A stretch of DNA of 64,000 nt from Hyphomonas neptunium ATCC 15444 (GCF_000013025.1 NC_008358.1:1426001-1490000), one strand, 5' to 3'. Positions 21,108 through 32,499 are shown, numbered from the stretch's first letter. Made by a program: numbers and translations. Notes: generated by a model not told the origin, from the letters alone.

Positions 21108-22277
21108 TCAGCCTGCGGACAATGCCGCAAAGCCTGCCTCAAGGTCGGCTTTCAGATCGCTCACCGCTTCCAGCCCTACATGCACGCGCATCAGCTGGCC
21201 GGGCTTGTCTTTCGTCCAGCAGGTTTCGCTGCGGGTCAGCTGGTCATCGCACGGAATGATCAGGCTCTCGAAGCCGCCCCAGGAGAAGCCCATGCCGAAC
21301 AAGCTCAGCGCCTCGAAGAACCGCTCCAGTGCGCCTGCCGGATAATCCTTCAGCACAAAGGAAAACAGCCCGCAGGCGCCAGTAAAATCCCGCTTCCAAA
21401 GCGCATGATCGGGGTGGGAGGGCAGGGCAGGATGGATCACGCTTGCCACTTCGGGCCGCCCTTCCAGCCACTGCGCCAGCTCCAGCCCCGCCGCCTCATG
21501 CGCCTTCAGGCGCGTGGTCAGGCTGCGAATGCCGCGCACGGCGAGATAGGCGTCATCCGGCGCGAGGCCAATGCCCCAATCCTCCGAACAGTTGGCCACC
21601 TTGTTGGCAAGGCTCAGCTCATTGGTCATTACTGCGCCGCCAAAGGCGTCGGAATGGCCCACCACATATTTCGTCAGCGCCTGCACGGAAAGGTCCGCCC
21701 CCAGCGCCAGCGGCTTGTAATGCAATCCCGCGCCCCAGGTGTTGTCACACACAATGCGTATGCCGCGCGCCTTTGCCACTTGCGCCATGGCAGGCAGGTC
21801 TGAAATCTCAAACGTCAGAGAGCCGGGCGATTCCACAAGGATCGCCTGCGTATTGTCGCGGAACAGCCGCTCAATGCCCGCGCCCATGCGCGGATCGAAC
21901 CGCTCGGCCTCCACGCCCATCGCCTTCAGCCGCTTCTCGCAGAAGCGCGCGGTGGGGCCATAGGCACTGTCCGTGAACAGAAAATGTCCGCCTGCCTCCA
22001 CCACGCTCGCAATCGCCAGCGCGCAGGCTTGCAGGCCATTGGAGGCAAGGCGCGTATGCTTTGCCCCCTCCAGAATGCACATCGCTGCTTCCAGTTCGCG
22101 GTGAACCGTCAGCCCCATCCGGCCATAGGTGGGCTTGGGCCCGTAAAGCTGCGCCTCGGTGCGGAATAGCACGGTCGAGGCACGCTCCACCGGCGGGTTC
22201 ACGGTCACCCGGCCAAGGCGTTCGGCGCGGGTGTGGATCAGGCGGGTCTGGGGCTCGGCGTCATCCCGTGCGCTCAT
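21108..22277 (-). CDS. metC: Cystathionine beta-lyase
   Basis: A 389-residue Cys/Met-metabolism PLP enzyme. It has the substrate region YGRMGLTVHRELEAAM, the cofactor strand VCDNTWGAG, and the Schiff-base lysine in QALTKYVVGHSDAFGG. The WGGFESLI C-terminal motif is typical of MetC. It cleaves cystathionine to homocysteine, pyruvate and ammonia. The start at 22277 (MSARDDAEPQTRLIH) is used, as it follows the sseA stop by four bases. Last gene of a cysK-sseA-metC run. Confidence 0.92.
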   Translation of the reverse strand: MSARDDAEPQTRLIHTRAERLGRVTVNPPVERASTVLFRTEAQLYGPKPTYGRMGLTVHRELEAAMCILEGAKHTRLASNGLQACALAIASVVEAGGHFLFTDSAYGPTARFCEKRLKAMGVEAERFDPRMGAGIERLFRDNTQAILVESPGSLTFEISDLPAMAQVAKARGIRIVCDNTWGAGLHYKPLALGADLSVQALTKYVVGHSDAFGGAVMTNELSLANKVANCSEDWGIGLAPDDAYLAVRGIRSLTTRLKAHEAAGLELAQWLEGRPEVASVIHPALPSHPDHALWKRDFTGACGLFSFVLKDYPAGALERFFEALSLFGMGFSWGGFESLIIPCDDQLTRSETCWTKDKPGQLMRVHVGLEAVSDLKADLEAGFAALSAG

Positions 22278-22281
22278 CGCT

Positions 22282-23124
22282 TCAGCCTTTCGCGATTGGC
22301 CGGGCGGGGTCAGACACCCATTCGGTCCACGAGCCGTCATAAACGGCGACGTCCCAGTTTCCGAGGCGCGCCAGCGCCAGCGCCGTGATGGCCGCGGTTA
22401 CACCAGAGCCGCAGGTGGCAACGGTGGGTTTTGCGGGCTCGGGGATCAGCCGGGCCAGTTCGCTGGCAGATTTCATCCGCCCGTCCTCGGTCACCAGCAG
22501 GTTACCCGGCACATTGATGCTTCCGGGAATGTGTCCGGAAGGCATGCCGGGGCGTGGCTCGGGATCGCGGCCAAAGAAGCGTCCATCGGGCCGGGCATCT
22601 ATGATCCGTACACGCGCAGAGCCCACCAGCTGTTCCATGCCGCGCGCGTCCATGATCAGGTCGCTGCGCACGCGCGGGGTGAAGTGGCGCTCGCCGGGCG
22701 GTGTCGGCAGATCGTCCAGCGCGCCGCCTTCGGTCACCCAGGCATGCAGTCCGCCATCGAGCACATGCACATCCTTGTGCCCCATCACGCGCAGCATCCA
22801 CCAGGCGCGCGCCGAGGCGAAAAACCGGTTCTGGTCATACACAACAATCCGGCTTCCATCGCCCAGGCCCAGCTTGCGCACGCGTGAGGAAAACTTCACG
22901 GCATCCGGTAGCATGTGCGGGTAGGGGGAATTGAGATCGGCAATATCGTCGATGTCGAAATAGACCGCCTTCGGAATATGCCCGCGTTTCCACAGGTCAT
23001 GTGCCGTTTCGGGCGGGTCGGTCCAGGGCGCAAACCAGGTCGCGTCCACAATGCGCACATCCGGCGCGCTGATATTCGCCATCAGCCAGTCTGCACTGAC
23101 CAGCGGGTCGCCGCTCTCGCTCAT
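22282..23124 (-). CDS. sseA: 3-mercaptopyruvate sulfurtransferase
   Basis: A 280-residue protein with two rhodanese domains. The first has VDATWFAPWTDPP and ends in a non-catalytic loop. The second has IDARPDGRFFG and the active-site loop CGSGVTAAI near residue 240, the CG[S/T]GVT signature of mercaptopyruvate rather than thiosulfate sulfurtransferases. It moves sulfur from 3-mercaptopyruvate to acceptors. The start overlaps the upstream cysK stop (TAATG), a strong sign of coupling. Confidence 0.93.
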   Translation of the reverse strand: MSESGDPLVSADWLMANISAPDVRIVDATWFAPWTDPPETAHDLWKRGHIPKAVYFDIDDIADLNSPYPHMLPDAVKFSSRVRKLGLGDGSRIVVYDQNRFFASARAWWMLRVMGHKDVHVLDGGLHAWVTEGGALDDLPTPPGERHFTPRVRSDLIMDARGMEQLVGSARVRIIDARPDGRFFGRDPEPRPGMPSGHIPGSINVPGNLLVTEDGRMKSASELARLIPEPAKPTVATCGSGVTAAITALALARLGNWDVAVYDGSWTEWVSDPARPIAKG

Positions 23125-24131
23125 TATTTCGCCTCCATCCAGGACGGAACCGGCAGGCCTTTGGAGCGCAGGAATTCCGGGTTGAACAATTTCGTCTGAT
23201 ACCGGTTGCCGTAGTCACAGAGGATCGTGACGATCGTGTGCCCCGGCCCCAGCTCACGGGCGAGATGCACAGCCCCCGCCACATTCACGCCCGATGATCC
23301 GCCAAGGCACAGCCCCTCATCCTCGACCAGGCCGAAGATATAGCCCAGCGCCTCATCATCATTGATGCGCCACGCCTTGTCGACCGGAATGCCTTCCAGG
23401 TTTGCCGTAATGCGCCCCTGGCCAATGCCCTCGGTGATCGAAGTGCCTTCGGCTTTCAGCTCACCGGTCGTGTAATAGGAATAGAGCGCCGCGCCGCCGG
23501 GGTCGGCCAGGCCGATGGTGATCTTCGGGTTGCGCTCCTTCAGGCCCAGCGCCACCCCGCCCAGCGTGCCGCCGGAGCCCACCGCGCAGATGAACCCGTC
23601 CACCTTGCCGCTCGTCTGCTCCCAGATTTCCTTCGCGGTGGTGTTGTAGTGCGCGCGGCGGTTGGCCTGGTTGTCGAACTGGTTTGCCCAGATCGCGCCA
23701 TTGGGCTCGCTCGCGGCCAGCTCCTCGGCCAGGCGCCCGGAATAGCGCACATAGTTGTTGGGGTTGGCGTAGGGCACCGCGTCCACCTCGATCAGCTCAG
23801 CGCCCAGAAGGCGGATCGCGTCCTTCTTCTCCTGGCTCTGTGTGCGCGGCATGACGATCACCACCCGGTAACCCAGCGCCTTGCCGACCAGCGCCAGGCC
23901 AATGCCGGTATTGCCGGCGGTGCCTTCCACGATGGTGCCGCCGGGCTTCAGCGCGCCGGACTCTTCGGCCTCACGGATGATGCCCAGCGCCGGGCGATCC
24001 TTCACCGACTGGCCGGGATTGAGAAACTCGCACTTGCCCAGGATCTCGCATCCGGTCTCATCTGACACACGATTGAGCCGGAGCAGCGGCGTATTGCCGA
24101 TGAGGTCGATAACGGACCTGTGAATGGTCAT
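23124..24131 (-). CDS. cysK: Cysteine synthase A
   Basis: A 335-residue fold-type II PLP enzyme that makes cysteine from O-acetylserine and sulfide. The lysine motif is NPGQSVKDRPAL, the substrate loop EGTAGNTGIGLAL, and the phosphate loop GSGGTLGG. The EGTAGNTG form is typical of the longer alphaproteobacterial CysK subgroup. It is first in a three-gene sulfur amino acid run and overlaps sseA by one base. No riboswitch was recognised in the 142-base upstream gap shared with the divergent DUF6134-type gene. Confidence 0.93.
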   Translation of the reverse strand: MTIHRSVIDLIGNTPLLRLNRVSDETGCEILGKCEFLNPGQSVKDRPALGIIREAEESGALKPGGTIVEGTAGNTGIGLALVGKALGYRVVIVMPRTQSQEKKDAIRLLGAELIEVDAVPYANPNNYVRYSGRLAEELAASEPNGAIWANQFDNQANRRAHYNTTAKEIWEQTSGKVDGFICAVGSGGTLGGVALGLKERNPKITIGLADPGGAALYSYYTTGELKAEGTSITEGIGQGRITANLEGIPVDKAWRINDDEALGYIFGLVEDEGLCLGGSSGVNVAGAVHLARELGPGHTIVTILCDYGNRYQTKLFNPEFLRSKGLPVPSWMEAK

Positions 24132-24273
24132 AAGGGAACTCGATTCTGGTGTTGTGCGTTTGTCTCAGGCTACGCGCCCGCGCGGGCAGGTTCAATCGGT
24201 CAGCACCTCCAAACTGATCCACCGGGCCGGCCGCGCCGTACAAATGGTTCATATACCGGAAGGATCAACTGAC

Positions 24274-24972
24274 ATGACCTTTAAGCGTCTCATAGTGTCC
24301 CAGATTGTCCTGCTTATGTCGCTGGGTGGCACTGCCCTGGCCGACGATGCAGCTGTTCCGACCGCTTCTGGCCTCGAAAACGCGTGGAAACCCAAAGCCG
24401 GCGACGAGATCCGTTTCAATGTTCTGCGCAAGGGCAACGAATTCGGCTCCCACACCGTTGTGTTTGAAGCCGGCCCCGATAACGCCCTGATCGCAAAGAC
24501 AAAAGTTGGGCTGAAAGCGGGCCTCGGCCCGATCACCGTCTTCCGGTACGACCTTTCCGCCAGCGAAACCTGGCGCGCCGGCGAACTCGTCGCGGTTGCC
24601 GGCCAGGTCAATGATGATGGCAAGAAGCACTCGATGAAAGCCACCCTCGATGGCGCCGCGCTTGACGTCCAAGGCACTGTTTTTACAGGGGAAGCTCCCG
24701 CTGAAATCATCCCCGCCAGCCATTGGAATTACGCCCAGACAAAGGTCTCCGAGCTTCTCTCCACCGAAGACGGCGAAATCCTCAAAGTCACCGTCAAACC
24801 CCAGGGCCGCGAAACCATCCAGGCCGGCGGCCAATCCATCGAAGCCAATCGCTATCTCATGGATTCCGACATCGACGTGGACGTCTGGTATGATGACCAG
24901 GGCCGTTGGGTAAAACTCGCCTTTGAGGCCCGCGGCCAGGAAATCGAATACGTCCTCGACCAGATGTATTGA
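24274..24972 (+). CDS. Exported DUF6134-type protein
   Basis: A 232-residue protein with a clear signal peptide (MTFKRLIVSQIVLLMSLGGTALA). A beta-rich domain follows, with FNVLRKGNEFGSHTV near the start and DVWYDDQGRWVKLAFEARGQEIEYVL at the end, the hallmark of DUF6134 (related to DUF3108). The ATG at 24274 is preceded by GGAAGGATC. Divergent from cysK and 18 bases before the photolyase gene, with which it may be transcribed. No function is known for the family. Confidence 0.82.
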   Translation: MTFKRLIVSQIVLLMSLGGTALADDAAVPTASGLENAWKPKAGDEIRFNVLRKGNEFGSHTVVFEAGPDNALIAKTKVGLKAGLGPITVFRYDLSASETWRAGELVAVAGQVNDDGKKHSMKATLDGAALDVQGTVFTGEAPAEIIPASHWNYAQTKVSELLSTEDGEILKVTVKPQGRETIQAGGQSIEANRYLMDSDIDVDVWYDDQGRWVKLAFEARGQEIEYVLDQMY

Positions 24973-24990
24973 TAAAACAGGGCGTTGGCG

Positions 24991-26529
<1,539 letters not shown>

Positions 26530-26664
26530 CAATCGCATTTCCACAGGCAGGTCGATGAAATTGCACCGATCTTGGTCGCATGTGCCTAACCCGCTCATGA
26601 TAACTATTCTCAGTAGAAACGCGGGGCGCTGTAAGCGTGTAAAAGCGTGCAGGAGATGGGTGGC

Positions 26665-29043
26665 ATGCCGTATCGTCAGGATGGCTCGGCGACGCTTTGG
26701 TCGTTGAGGATGCTCATGCAGGGCGTGGAGGTGCCGGAAAAGCACATCCCTGGCCTGCGCGCTCAGCAGATGAATTCGATGAGCCGGATCACGAACGTGA
26801 TCATCCTCTCGAACGTGCTCAACATCATCGCGATTCTCGCCATCTTCCTGAATTACGGCCAGACGCATTTTCTTTATGCGTGGTCCGTCTGTGGTCTGAT
26901 CATCAATATCGGCGCCTGGTTCAAATACCGCAGCTTTCTGCGCATAAACCCTCAGCGCCGCAGCAACCGCCGCGCCATCGCAGACTTCACCCGCGTCGCC
27001 ATCTGCAATGGACTGCTCTGGGGGCTCGCGCCGATCGTTGTGCTGGGCACCGCCGATGTGCAGGGCCACATGGTCATGGGTATCATCTCGGCGGGCATGA
27101 TGTTCGCCGGCGGTTTCCTGCTCTCGCGTATCCCGATTGCGGCCATCTATTACATCGTTCCGTCGGGCCTGGGGCTCGCGACAGCCCTGATGCTCCAGAC
27201 CGGCCCGAAATATTCGATCCTCTCCATCCTGATGGTCTATTATCTCATGGTGCTGCTGGTCGCCGTGGCCTGGACCCACCGCCAGTTCGTCGAACAATAT
27301 CTTGGCCGCGCCGCCATTCAGGAACAATCCGAGCTGATCGGTCTCCTGCTGCGCGACTTTGAAGAGAGCACATCGGATTCGCTCTGGCAGACGGATGAAG
27401 CGGGCGTATTGCAGGAACTCCCGATTGTGGCCGAAGCCACCGACTCGCTCTGGAGCGCGAATGAAGTGCTGCGCCGCGGCGCGCCATTGACCAGCATCTT
27501 CCATCCCGGCGAAGCGCGCGACGCGCTGCAGGCTGCGCTGGAGGGACAGGTTCCCTTCCGCGATCAGGTCGTGCCGATCAAGGACGGAAATGGAGAGATG
27601 CACTGGTGGTCGGTCACCGGCAAACCAGTGATTGAGCGCGGACAGTTCTTCGGCTTTCGCGGGGTCGCCTCGGATGTGACCCAGTCCAAGAAGATCGAAG
27701 ACCGCATCGCGCATATGGCCCATTATGACGGCCTCACCGGCCTGCCCAACCGCATCACGATGCAGGAGCGCCTGGAGAGTCTGCTACGCCGTCAGCCGCC
27801 GCCGCCGGCCTGCCGCGCCTTGCTGATGATGGACCTCGACAGCTTTAAATGGGTCAATGATACGCTCGGTCACCCTGCCGGCGATGAGCTCCTCCGCCAG
27901 GTGGCGGCGCGCATCCGGGCCCTGTCGGAACCCGGTGATTTTGTCGCCCGGCTTGGCGGCGATGAATTTGCCATGGTGGTGGAGCGGCGCAATGTGCATG
28001 ACCTGCATGGCTTCCTGGACCAGTTCGCCTCCGAGATGAGCGAGCTTTACGATGTGTGGGGATCAACCGCGAACTCTTCAGCGTCCATCGGCGTGCGTCT
28101 GTTCGATCCTGCGATCCATGACAGCCGCACAATGTTCCGTCAGGCAGACCTCGCGCTCTATCAGGCCAAGCATCTGGGCAAAGCCAAATGGTGCATGTTT
28201 GACGATGAGCTGGAGCAACGCGCCCAGGCCCGCCTCGACATTCAGGAGGAGCTTCAGCGCGCCATTGACCGCAATGAACTGCGCATACATTTCCAGCCAA
28301 TCGTCGATGCCACGACCCACAAGACCGTCGCTTGCGAAACACTCCTGCGCTGGCAGCATCCCGAACGCGGCCTCGTCTATCCCGGCGAGTTCATCGAGCA
28401 CGCGGAAGAAAACGGCCTCATCACGCGCATGGGAGAATGGGTCATCCGCGCGGCCCTCGCCGAGGCGACCCGTCTGCCCGAGCATGTGCGTATCTGCGTG
28501 AACATATCGCCATTGCAGGTCCATTCCGCTTCGCTGGCCTCAACCATCGTCAATGCCATCGCCGCAAGCAATATGGACCCCAGCCGCCTGGAGCTGGAAA
28601 TCACCGAAACAGCGTTGATGAGCAATACCGAATTCACGCTCCGCCGCCTGCATCAGCTGCGCTCGCTCGGCGTGCGGATTGCGCTGGATGATTTCGGAAC
28701 GGGCTTCTCCTCGCTCAACCATCTGCGCTCTTTCCCGTTCGACCGGATCAAGATCGACCGCACTTTTGTCAGCGACATCGAAACACGCGCCGACAGCCAG
28801 GCCATCACGAAATCCATGGTCAGCCTTGCCCGGTCGCTGGGAATGCAGTGTACGGCAGAAGGTGTGGAGACCAGCCTGCAAGCCGAATATCTCAGCAAGC
28901 TGGGATGCGAGGAGTTGCAGGGCTACTTCTTCAGCCATGCCCATCCGCTGGAACAGCTGGGCCACCTTGTTCAACTCCAGAAGGCGTCGGTTGCCCCGCC
29001 CCTTCAAATCCTCGAGGCCGGCGCGCAGAGCCGCGCCAGCTGA
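26665..29043 (+). CDS. Membrane-bound GGDEF/EAL cyclic-di-GMP protein
   Basis: A roughly 792-residue protein. An N-terminal membrane module of about five helices (residues 40-210) is followed by a PAS-like segment (about 250-345), a GGDEF domain with intact RLGGDEFAMV, and an EAL domain. The EAL motif reads ETL but keeps the metal and catalytic residues in NISPLQ, ELEITETAL, ALDDFGTGFSS, IKIDRTF and AEGVE. Both synthesis and breakdown of c-di-GMP are therefore possible. The ATG at 26665 has GGAG nine bases upstream; a GTG at 26647 is an alternative. Confidence 0.92.
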   Translation: MPYRQDGSATLWSLRMLMQGVEVPEKHIPGLRAQQMNSMSRITNVIILSNVLNIIAILAIFLNYGQTHFLYAWSVCGLIINIGAWFKYRSFLRINPQRRSNRRAIADFTRVAICNGLLWGLAPIVVLGTADVQGHMVMGIISAGMMFAGGFLLSRIPIAAIYYIVPSGLGLATALMLQTGPKYSILSILMVYYLMVLLVAVAWTHRQFVEQYLGRAAIQEQSELIGLLLRDFEESTSDSLWQTDEAGVLQELPIVAEATDSLWSANEVLRRGAPLTSIFHPGEARDALQAALEGQVPFRDQVVPIKDGNGEMHWWSVTGKPVIERGQFFGFRGVASDVTQSKKIEDRIAHMAHYDGLTGLPNRITMQERLESLLRRQPPPPACRALLMMDLDSFKWVNDTLGHPAGDELLRQVAARIRALSEPGDFVARLGGDEFAMVVERRNVHDLHGFLDQFASEMSELYDVWGSTANSSASIGVRLFDPAIHDSRTMFRQADLALYQAKHLGKAKWCMFDDELEQRAQARLDIQEELQRAIDRNELRIHFQPIVDATTHKTVACETLLRWQHPERGLVYPGEFIEHAEENGLITRMGEWVIRAALAEATRLPEHVRICVNISPLQVHSASLASTIVNAIAASNMDPSRLELEITETALMSNTEFTLRRLHQLRSLGVRIALDDFGTGFSSLNHLRSFPFDRIKIDRTFVSDIETRADSQAITKSMVSLARSLGMQCTAEGVETSLQAEYLSKLGCEELQGYFFSHAHPLEQLGHLVQLQKASVAPPLQILEAGAQSRAS

Positions 29044-29078
29044 TCCCTCAACATCCGAAATGAAAGACGGAAGGGCGC

Positions 29079-31922
29079 TTATTCTGCGCCGTCGTCTGGC
29101 GTTTCCTCGGCAGGCTTTGGCGCGCTGCGCCGGCCGAACAGATTGCCCAGCGCATCACGCGCCGCCTTCTCTGCGGCTTCTTCCAGCTGCTCCTCGGCGG
29201 AGGGGGCGGGGGTCTCCGGCTGGGCTGCTGGTGTACCCGTATCCGTGGGGGTGCCAGTGGGCGCCGCCGGAGTCGCAGGTGGGGTCGTCTGAGGTTTGCC
29301 GCCAATGATATTGCCAATGATCGCGCCCGCGGCGCCGCCCGCCCGATCATTCAGCTCCTGCTGAAGGCGCCCGGTCAGTTCTGCCTGCAACGCAGATTGT
29401 ACGCCGGAGAAATCGGGCGTTACCTTCAGGGCGTTCCAGCTGCCGGAAAGACGCACAGGCACCGGAATACCGTTGAGCTGAACCACCGACCCCTGGCCCT
29501 GACCACTCTTGTCGATGGCCGTTGCGAGGCGAATATCGAGGGACTGTCCGCCCAGATCGATCTTGCCGCTGCCATCAATGCCCAGCACCGGACTCAGCAG
29601 CTTCAGGATGTCGACGGTCGCAACACCGTTCTGCATACTGAGCACCGTGTTGAATGTGGTGAACTCGGTTTCAGCGGCCGGCGAAAGGACACTGCGGAAG
29701 TCCAGATTATTCAGGTTCCCGGTTGTGACCGCCTGTTGCAGCGACTGCGCGCTGCGCACCAGTTGGGTGACGTTGAGGCCCTTCAGGGCGCCCTCATTGA
29801 GATTGGTCGAGAGCTCGCCATCAAGGCCGCGCATGATCTCGTCAATCGACGTGCCGCGAGAAGACGCGTTCACCTGGAACGCGCCGGTGCCTGTGAGTTT
29901 GTCGAAGCCCGCCAACGTGCCCAGAAGGCTCGAAATGGCAACGCTGTTGCCCTCCATCGCGAGGTTCACGGCCGGCACCTGGCTGGCCGCGTCAACCACC
30001 ATCTGGCCTTTCCAGTTGCCGCCAAAGGCTTTGAACTGGGAAAGGTCCGTCGTCAGCTTGCCGGCATTCAGCTTGGTGGACATCGCCGCATCGGTCAGCT
30101 CCACGCTGCCCAGGGTCAGCTTGCTGGTCTTGATCGTAAGGTCGGCGTCAGCCGCCTGGAGGCCGGCAAGGTCGAGCTTGTCCTTGCTCCAGGCTTCCAG
30201 GGGCTGGGGCTCCTGCGGCTTCTGGTCGGCAGGGGCGAGGAACGGGGAAAGGTCCAGCGCGCCCATATCCAGATTGCCGGTCAGGCGCGGGCGCTCGCCT
30301 GTCAGGTCAATGCCCGCGGTGCCTTTGGCCGTGATGTTGTCGAGTTTCAGATCAAGCGCCGACAGCGAGATTTTCGTGAACGTCCCGCTGGCCTGGCCCT
30401 TGGCGCTGAAGCTCTGAAGCGTGCTGCCCGGCGCCATCTCCACCTCTGCCGCAGCAAGCAGATCGCGCAGGCGCGTGCTGGCGGCCGAGAGCTGGCCTTT
30501 GAGGCTGCCTTCGCCGCCAAGGCCGACGTCTCCGGTGTAGGAGGCTGTCAGCAGCTCGCTTTCCTGGTTGAACTCCAATCCCGAAAGAACAAGCGCATCA
30601 ACGGGGCCACTGATCGCCGAAGTGAGGTCCACCTTACCCAGCGCGCCTGAGGCGGGAAGGTCAAACTCCAGCTGCCGTGCCAGTTCCCCTGCATCGGGTG
30701 AGCGCAACTCAAGGGCGCCCTTCAGCGATGGCACTTCGCCAAGCTGGATCGTGCCGGCATAGTTGGCGTTGATCAGCTCGCCTTTGACGCCCAGCTTCTC
30801 GAAGGTGAGGTCGGGCTGCATCAGCGCGCCGCTGATGGTGCCCTTGATGTCAGCTCCGCCCAGCGGCGTGAGATTTACCGGCATCTCGATATCGGCAAAG
30901 CGGACGAGGTCCGCCAGGCTCGGCGCGTCCAGGCTCAGCTCGCCGGAGATCGTGGGGGTCTCGGAGAGGTTCAATTGTCCGGCAAAACTCGTTCTGGCGA
31001 GGTCGGAGGTCTGGGTCAGCTTTTCGATGTCGACCCGAAGCGCGTTCGCTGGTCCTTCGAGGCTGCCCTCAAGATTGATCTTGCCGAGCTTGGAAAGGTC
31101 GAAAGGAACATCTGCCCCGGTAAGGGCTGCCAATTGCGGCAGAGAGTCCGAAGATGCCCTGAACTGTCCGGAAATGACCGGAATTGTCCCGAGTTTGACC
31201 GAGCCTGCATAGTGAACTTTGCCAAATGTCGTATCCAGATCGGCCTTGATGTCGGCTGGCAGTTCCTTGGTCAGCGCGTCGATTGTATCGACCGTGGAAT
31301 TGATCTCGAAGGCATGCGCCTGGAAAAAACCCTTTGCCTTCAGGCGAAACGGTTCATCGGTCGAGGCCATCGACGCCAGCAGGTCGAGATCGCGCAGTTC
31401 GTAATACTCGCCCGTCTCGCCATCGCGGTATGTCAGCGACGCATTCTCCAGCCGGGCCTGCTCCACCCCACCATTGAACCCCTTCTGCTCGCCCGCCGGC
31501 CGGGTCGGCGCGGGCTGAGTAGGTTCTGCAGGGGTGAACACCCAGTTCGTTTGCCCATTGGCGAGTTTCTGAAGGGATACCCTCGCATCCACGAAGGCCA
31601 GTTCCTTCACCTCAACCCGCCGCGAGAGCAGGGGCATGAGCCGGACAGACCCGCGCAGTTCGCCCGCTTCCACCATGTACGGCCCGTCGAACCCTTCGGG
31701 ATTGGCCACGGTTACCCCGCCCACGCTGGCGGCAATGCTGGGGAATATCGAAATTTTGACATCGCCTGTCAGCGTGATCTGGCGCTGCAATGCCTGCGTC
31801 GCTGCACGTTCGATCTGGGCTCTGTAAACTTCCTTCGGAACGAGGAAGGGAACCGTCACCAGTCCTACGAGCAGAAGGGCAACAATACCGCCAGCGATCA
31901 GGCCTGCGCGTTTGATATTCAT
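29079..31922 (-). CDS. AsmA family protein
   Basis: A 947-residue envelope protein with an N-terminal membrane anchor (GLIAGGIVALLLVGLVTVPFLV). It continues with the AsmA start region (AQIERAATQALQRQITLTGDV) and then a very long beta-rich body with repeated DLGGQ/LEG-type strands. A tail of about 100 residues is rich in Pro, Thr and Ala (about 855-910). AsmA-like proteins are thought to bridge the periplasm and carry phospholipids to the outer membrane. It is convergent with the GGDEF/EAL gene. Confidence 0.92.
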   Translation of the reverse strand: MNIKRAGLIAGGIVALLLVGLVTVPFLVPKEVYRAQIERAATQALQRQITLTGDVKISIFPSIAASVGGVTVANPEGFDGPYMVEAGELRGSVRLMPLLSRRVEVKELAFVDARVSLQKLANGQTNWVFTPAEPTQPAPTRPAGEQKGFNGGVEQARLENASLTYRDGETGEYYELRDLDLLASMASTDEPFRLKAKGFFQAHAFEINSTVDTIDALTKELPADIKADLDTTFGKVHYAGSVKLGTIPVISGQFRASSDSLPQLAALTGADVPFDLSKLGKINLEGSLEGPANALRVDIEKLTQTSDLARTSFAGQLNLSETPTISGELSLDAPSLADLVRFADIEMPVNLTPLGGADIKGTISGALMQPDLTFEKLGVKGELINANYAGTIQLGEVPSLKGALELRSPDAGELARQLEFDLPASGALGKVDLTSAISGPVDALVLSGLEFNQESELLTASYTGDVGLGGEGSLKGQLSAASTRLRDLLAAAEVEMAPGSTLQSFSAKGQASGTFTKISLSALDLKLDNITAKGTAGIDLTGERPRLTGNLDMGALDLSPFLAPADQKPQEPQPLEAWSKDKLDLAGLQAADADLTIKTSKLTLGSVELTDAAMSTKLNAGKLTTDLSQFKAFGGNWKGQMVVDAASQVPAVNLAMEGNSVAISSLLGTLAGFDKLTGTGAFQVNASSRGTSIDEIMRGLDGELSTNLNEGALKGLNVTQLVRSAQSLQQAVTTGNLNNLDFRSVLSPAAETEFTTFNTVLSMQNGVATVDILKLLSPVLGIDGSGKIDLGGQSLDIRLATAIDKSGQGQGSVVQLNGIPVPVRLSGSWNALKVTPDFSGVQSALQAELTGRLQQELNDRAGGAAGAIIGNIIGGKPQTTPPATPAAPTGTPTDTGTPAAQPETPAPSAEEQLEEAAEKAARDALGNLFGRRSAPKPAEETPDDGAE

Positions 31923-32129
31923 GGGGTCGAATCCCGGCTTTTTCCAAGTTTATTACCAGATGGGTCCGGAATGTGTCGTGTGAATGGCAAAGGGGGCACA
32001 AAAGGGTGGAAACCGGTTCAGGGCGGGGCACAACACAGGCTTGTGAATTGCCTGAAGAAGTGTGCTTGACCCGCCCGCCGCGCTTGATTAGAGAGGCGCT
32101 TCGCTTCCGAAGGGGGCGGCAAAAAATGC

Positions 32130-32206
32130 GCGGGTGTAGCTCAGTCGGTTAGAGTGCCGGCCTGTCACGCCGGAGGTCGCGGGTTCGAGCCCCGTCACTC
32201 GCGCCA
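32130..32206 (+). tRNA. tRNA-Asp (GTC)
   Basis: A 77-base cloverleaf including encoded CCA. The acceptor arm GCGGGTG pairs with CACTCGC, the D-arm is TAGCTCAGTCGGTTAGAG, the anticodon loop is CTGTCAC with GTC, and the T-arm is GCGGG-TTCGAGC-CCCGT. It is the last core-type feature before a run of mobile and accessory genes, so its 3' end is the probable integration site of the neighbouring element. Confidence 0.98.
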
Positions 32207-32244
32207 TTTCTTACGAAATGAACTCCAATAAAATCAAGGTCTTA

Positions 32245-32279
32245 GGGCGATTTTCCGGGTTCGATTTCCCCTGTCGCCC
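32245..32279 (+). repeat. tRNA-3'-end-like hairpin
   Basis: GGGCGA at 32245-32250 pairs with TCGCCC at 32274-32279 and encloses CCGGGTTCGATTTCCCC, which resembles a T-arm with GGTTCGA. It lies 38 bases past tRNA-Asp. It may be a leftover of a tRNA end or an attachment-site structure. Confidence 0.4.
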
Positions 32280-32284
32280 AAAAC

Positions 32285-32319
32285 TGGGATACAAATTGGG
32301 TACAAAGTGGGATACAAAG
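32285..32319 (+). repeat. Three short direct repeats next to the presumed attachment site
   Basis: TGGGATACAAA, TGGGTACAAA and TGGGATACAAA stand in tandem at 32285, 32297 and 32308, separated by single bases, close to one helical turn apart. Repeats of this form next to a tRNA-borne attachment site are likely arm-type binding sites for the integrase. A diverged copy (TAGGATACGAAG) sits at 33937 just before the integrase gene. Confidence 0.5.
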
Positions 32320-32499
32320 AGGGCTGGCTGACGGCCCGTACGGAGGCATTTTTCCCGGCCCGACAACTTCCTGATCGGTCAGGATGCAATCGCCCGACAC
32401 GGAAAGCGATTCTGACTGACTTCGCGTGAAGCAGGGTAAACGTTGATACTATCGAGGATGTATTTCGAACCCGTTTTGCCCGCCTCCATCGTCGGCGCT

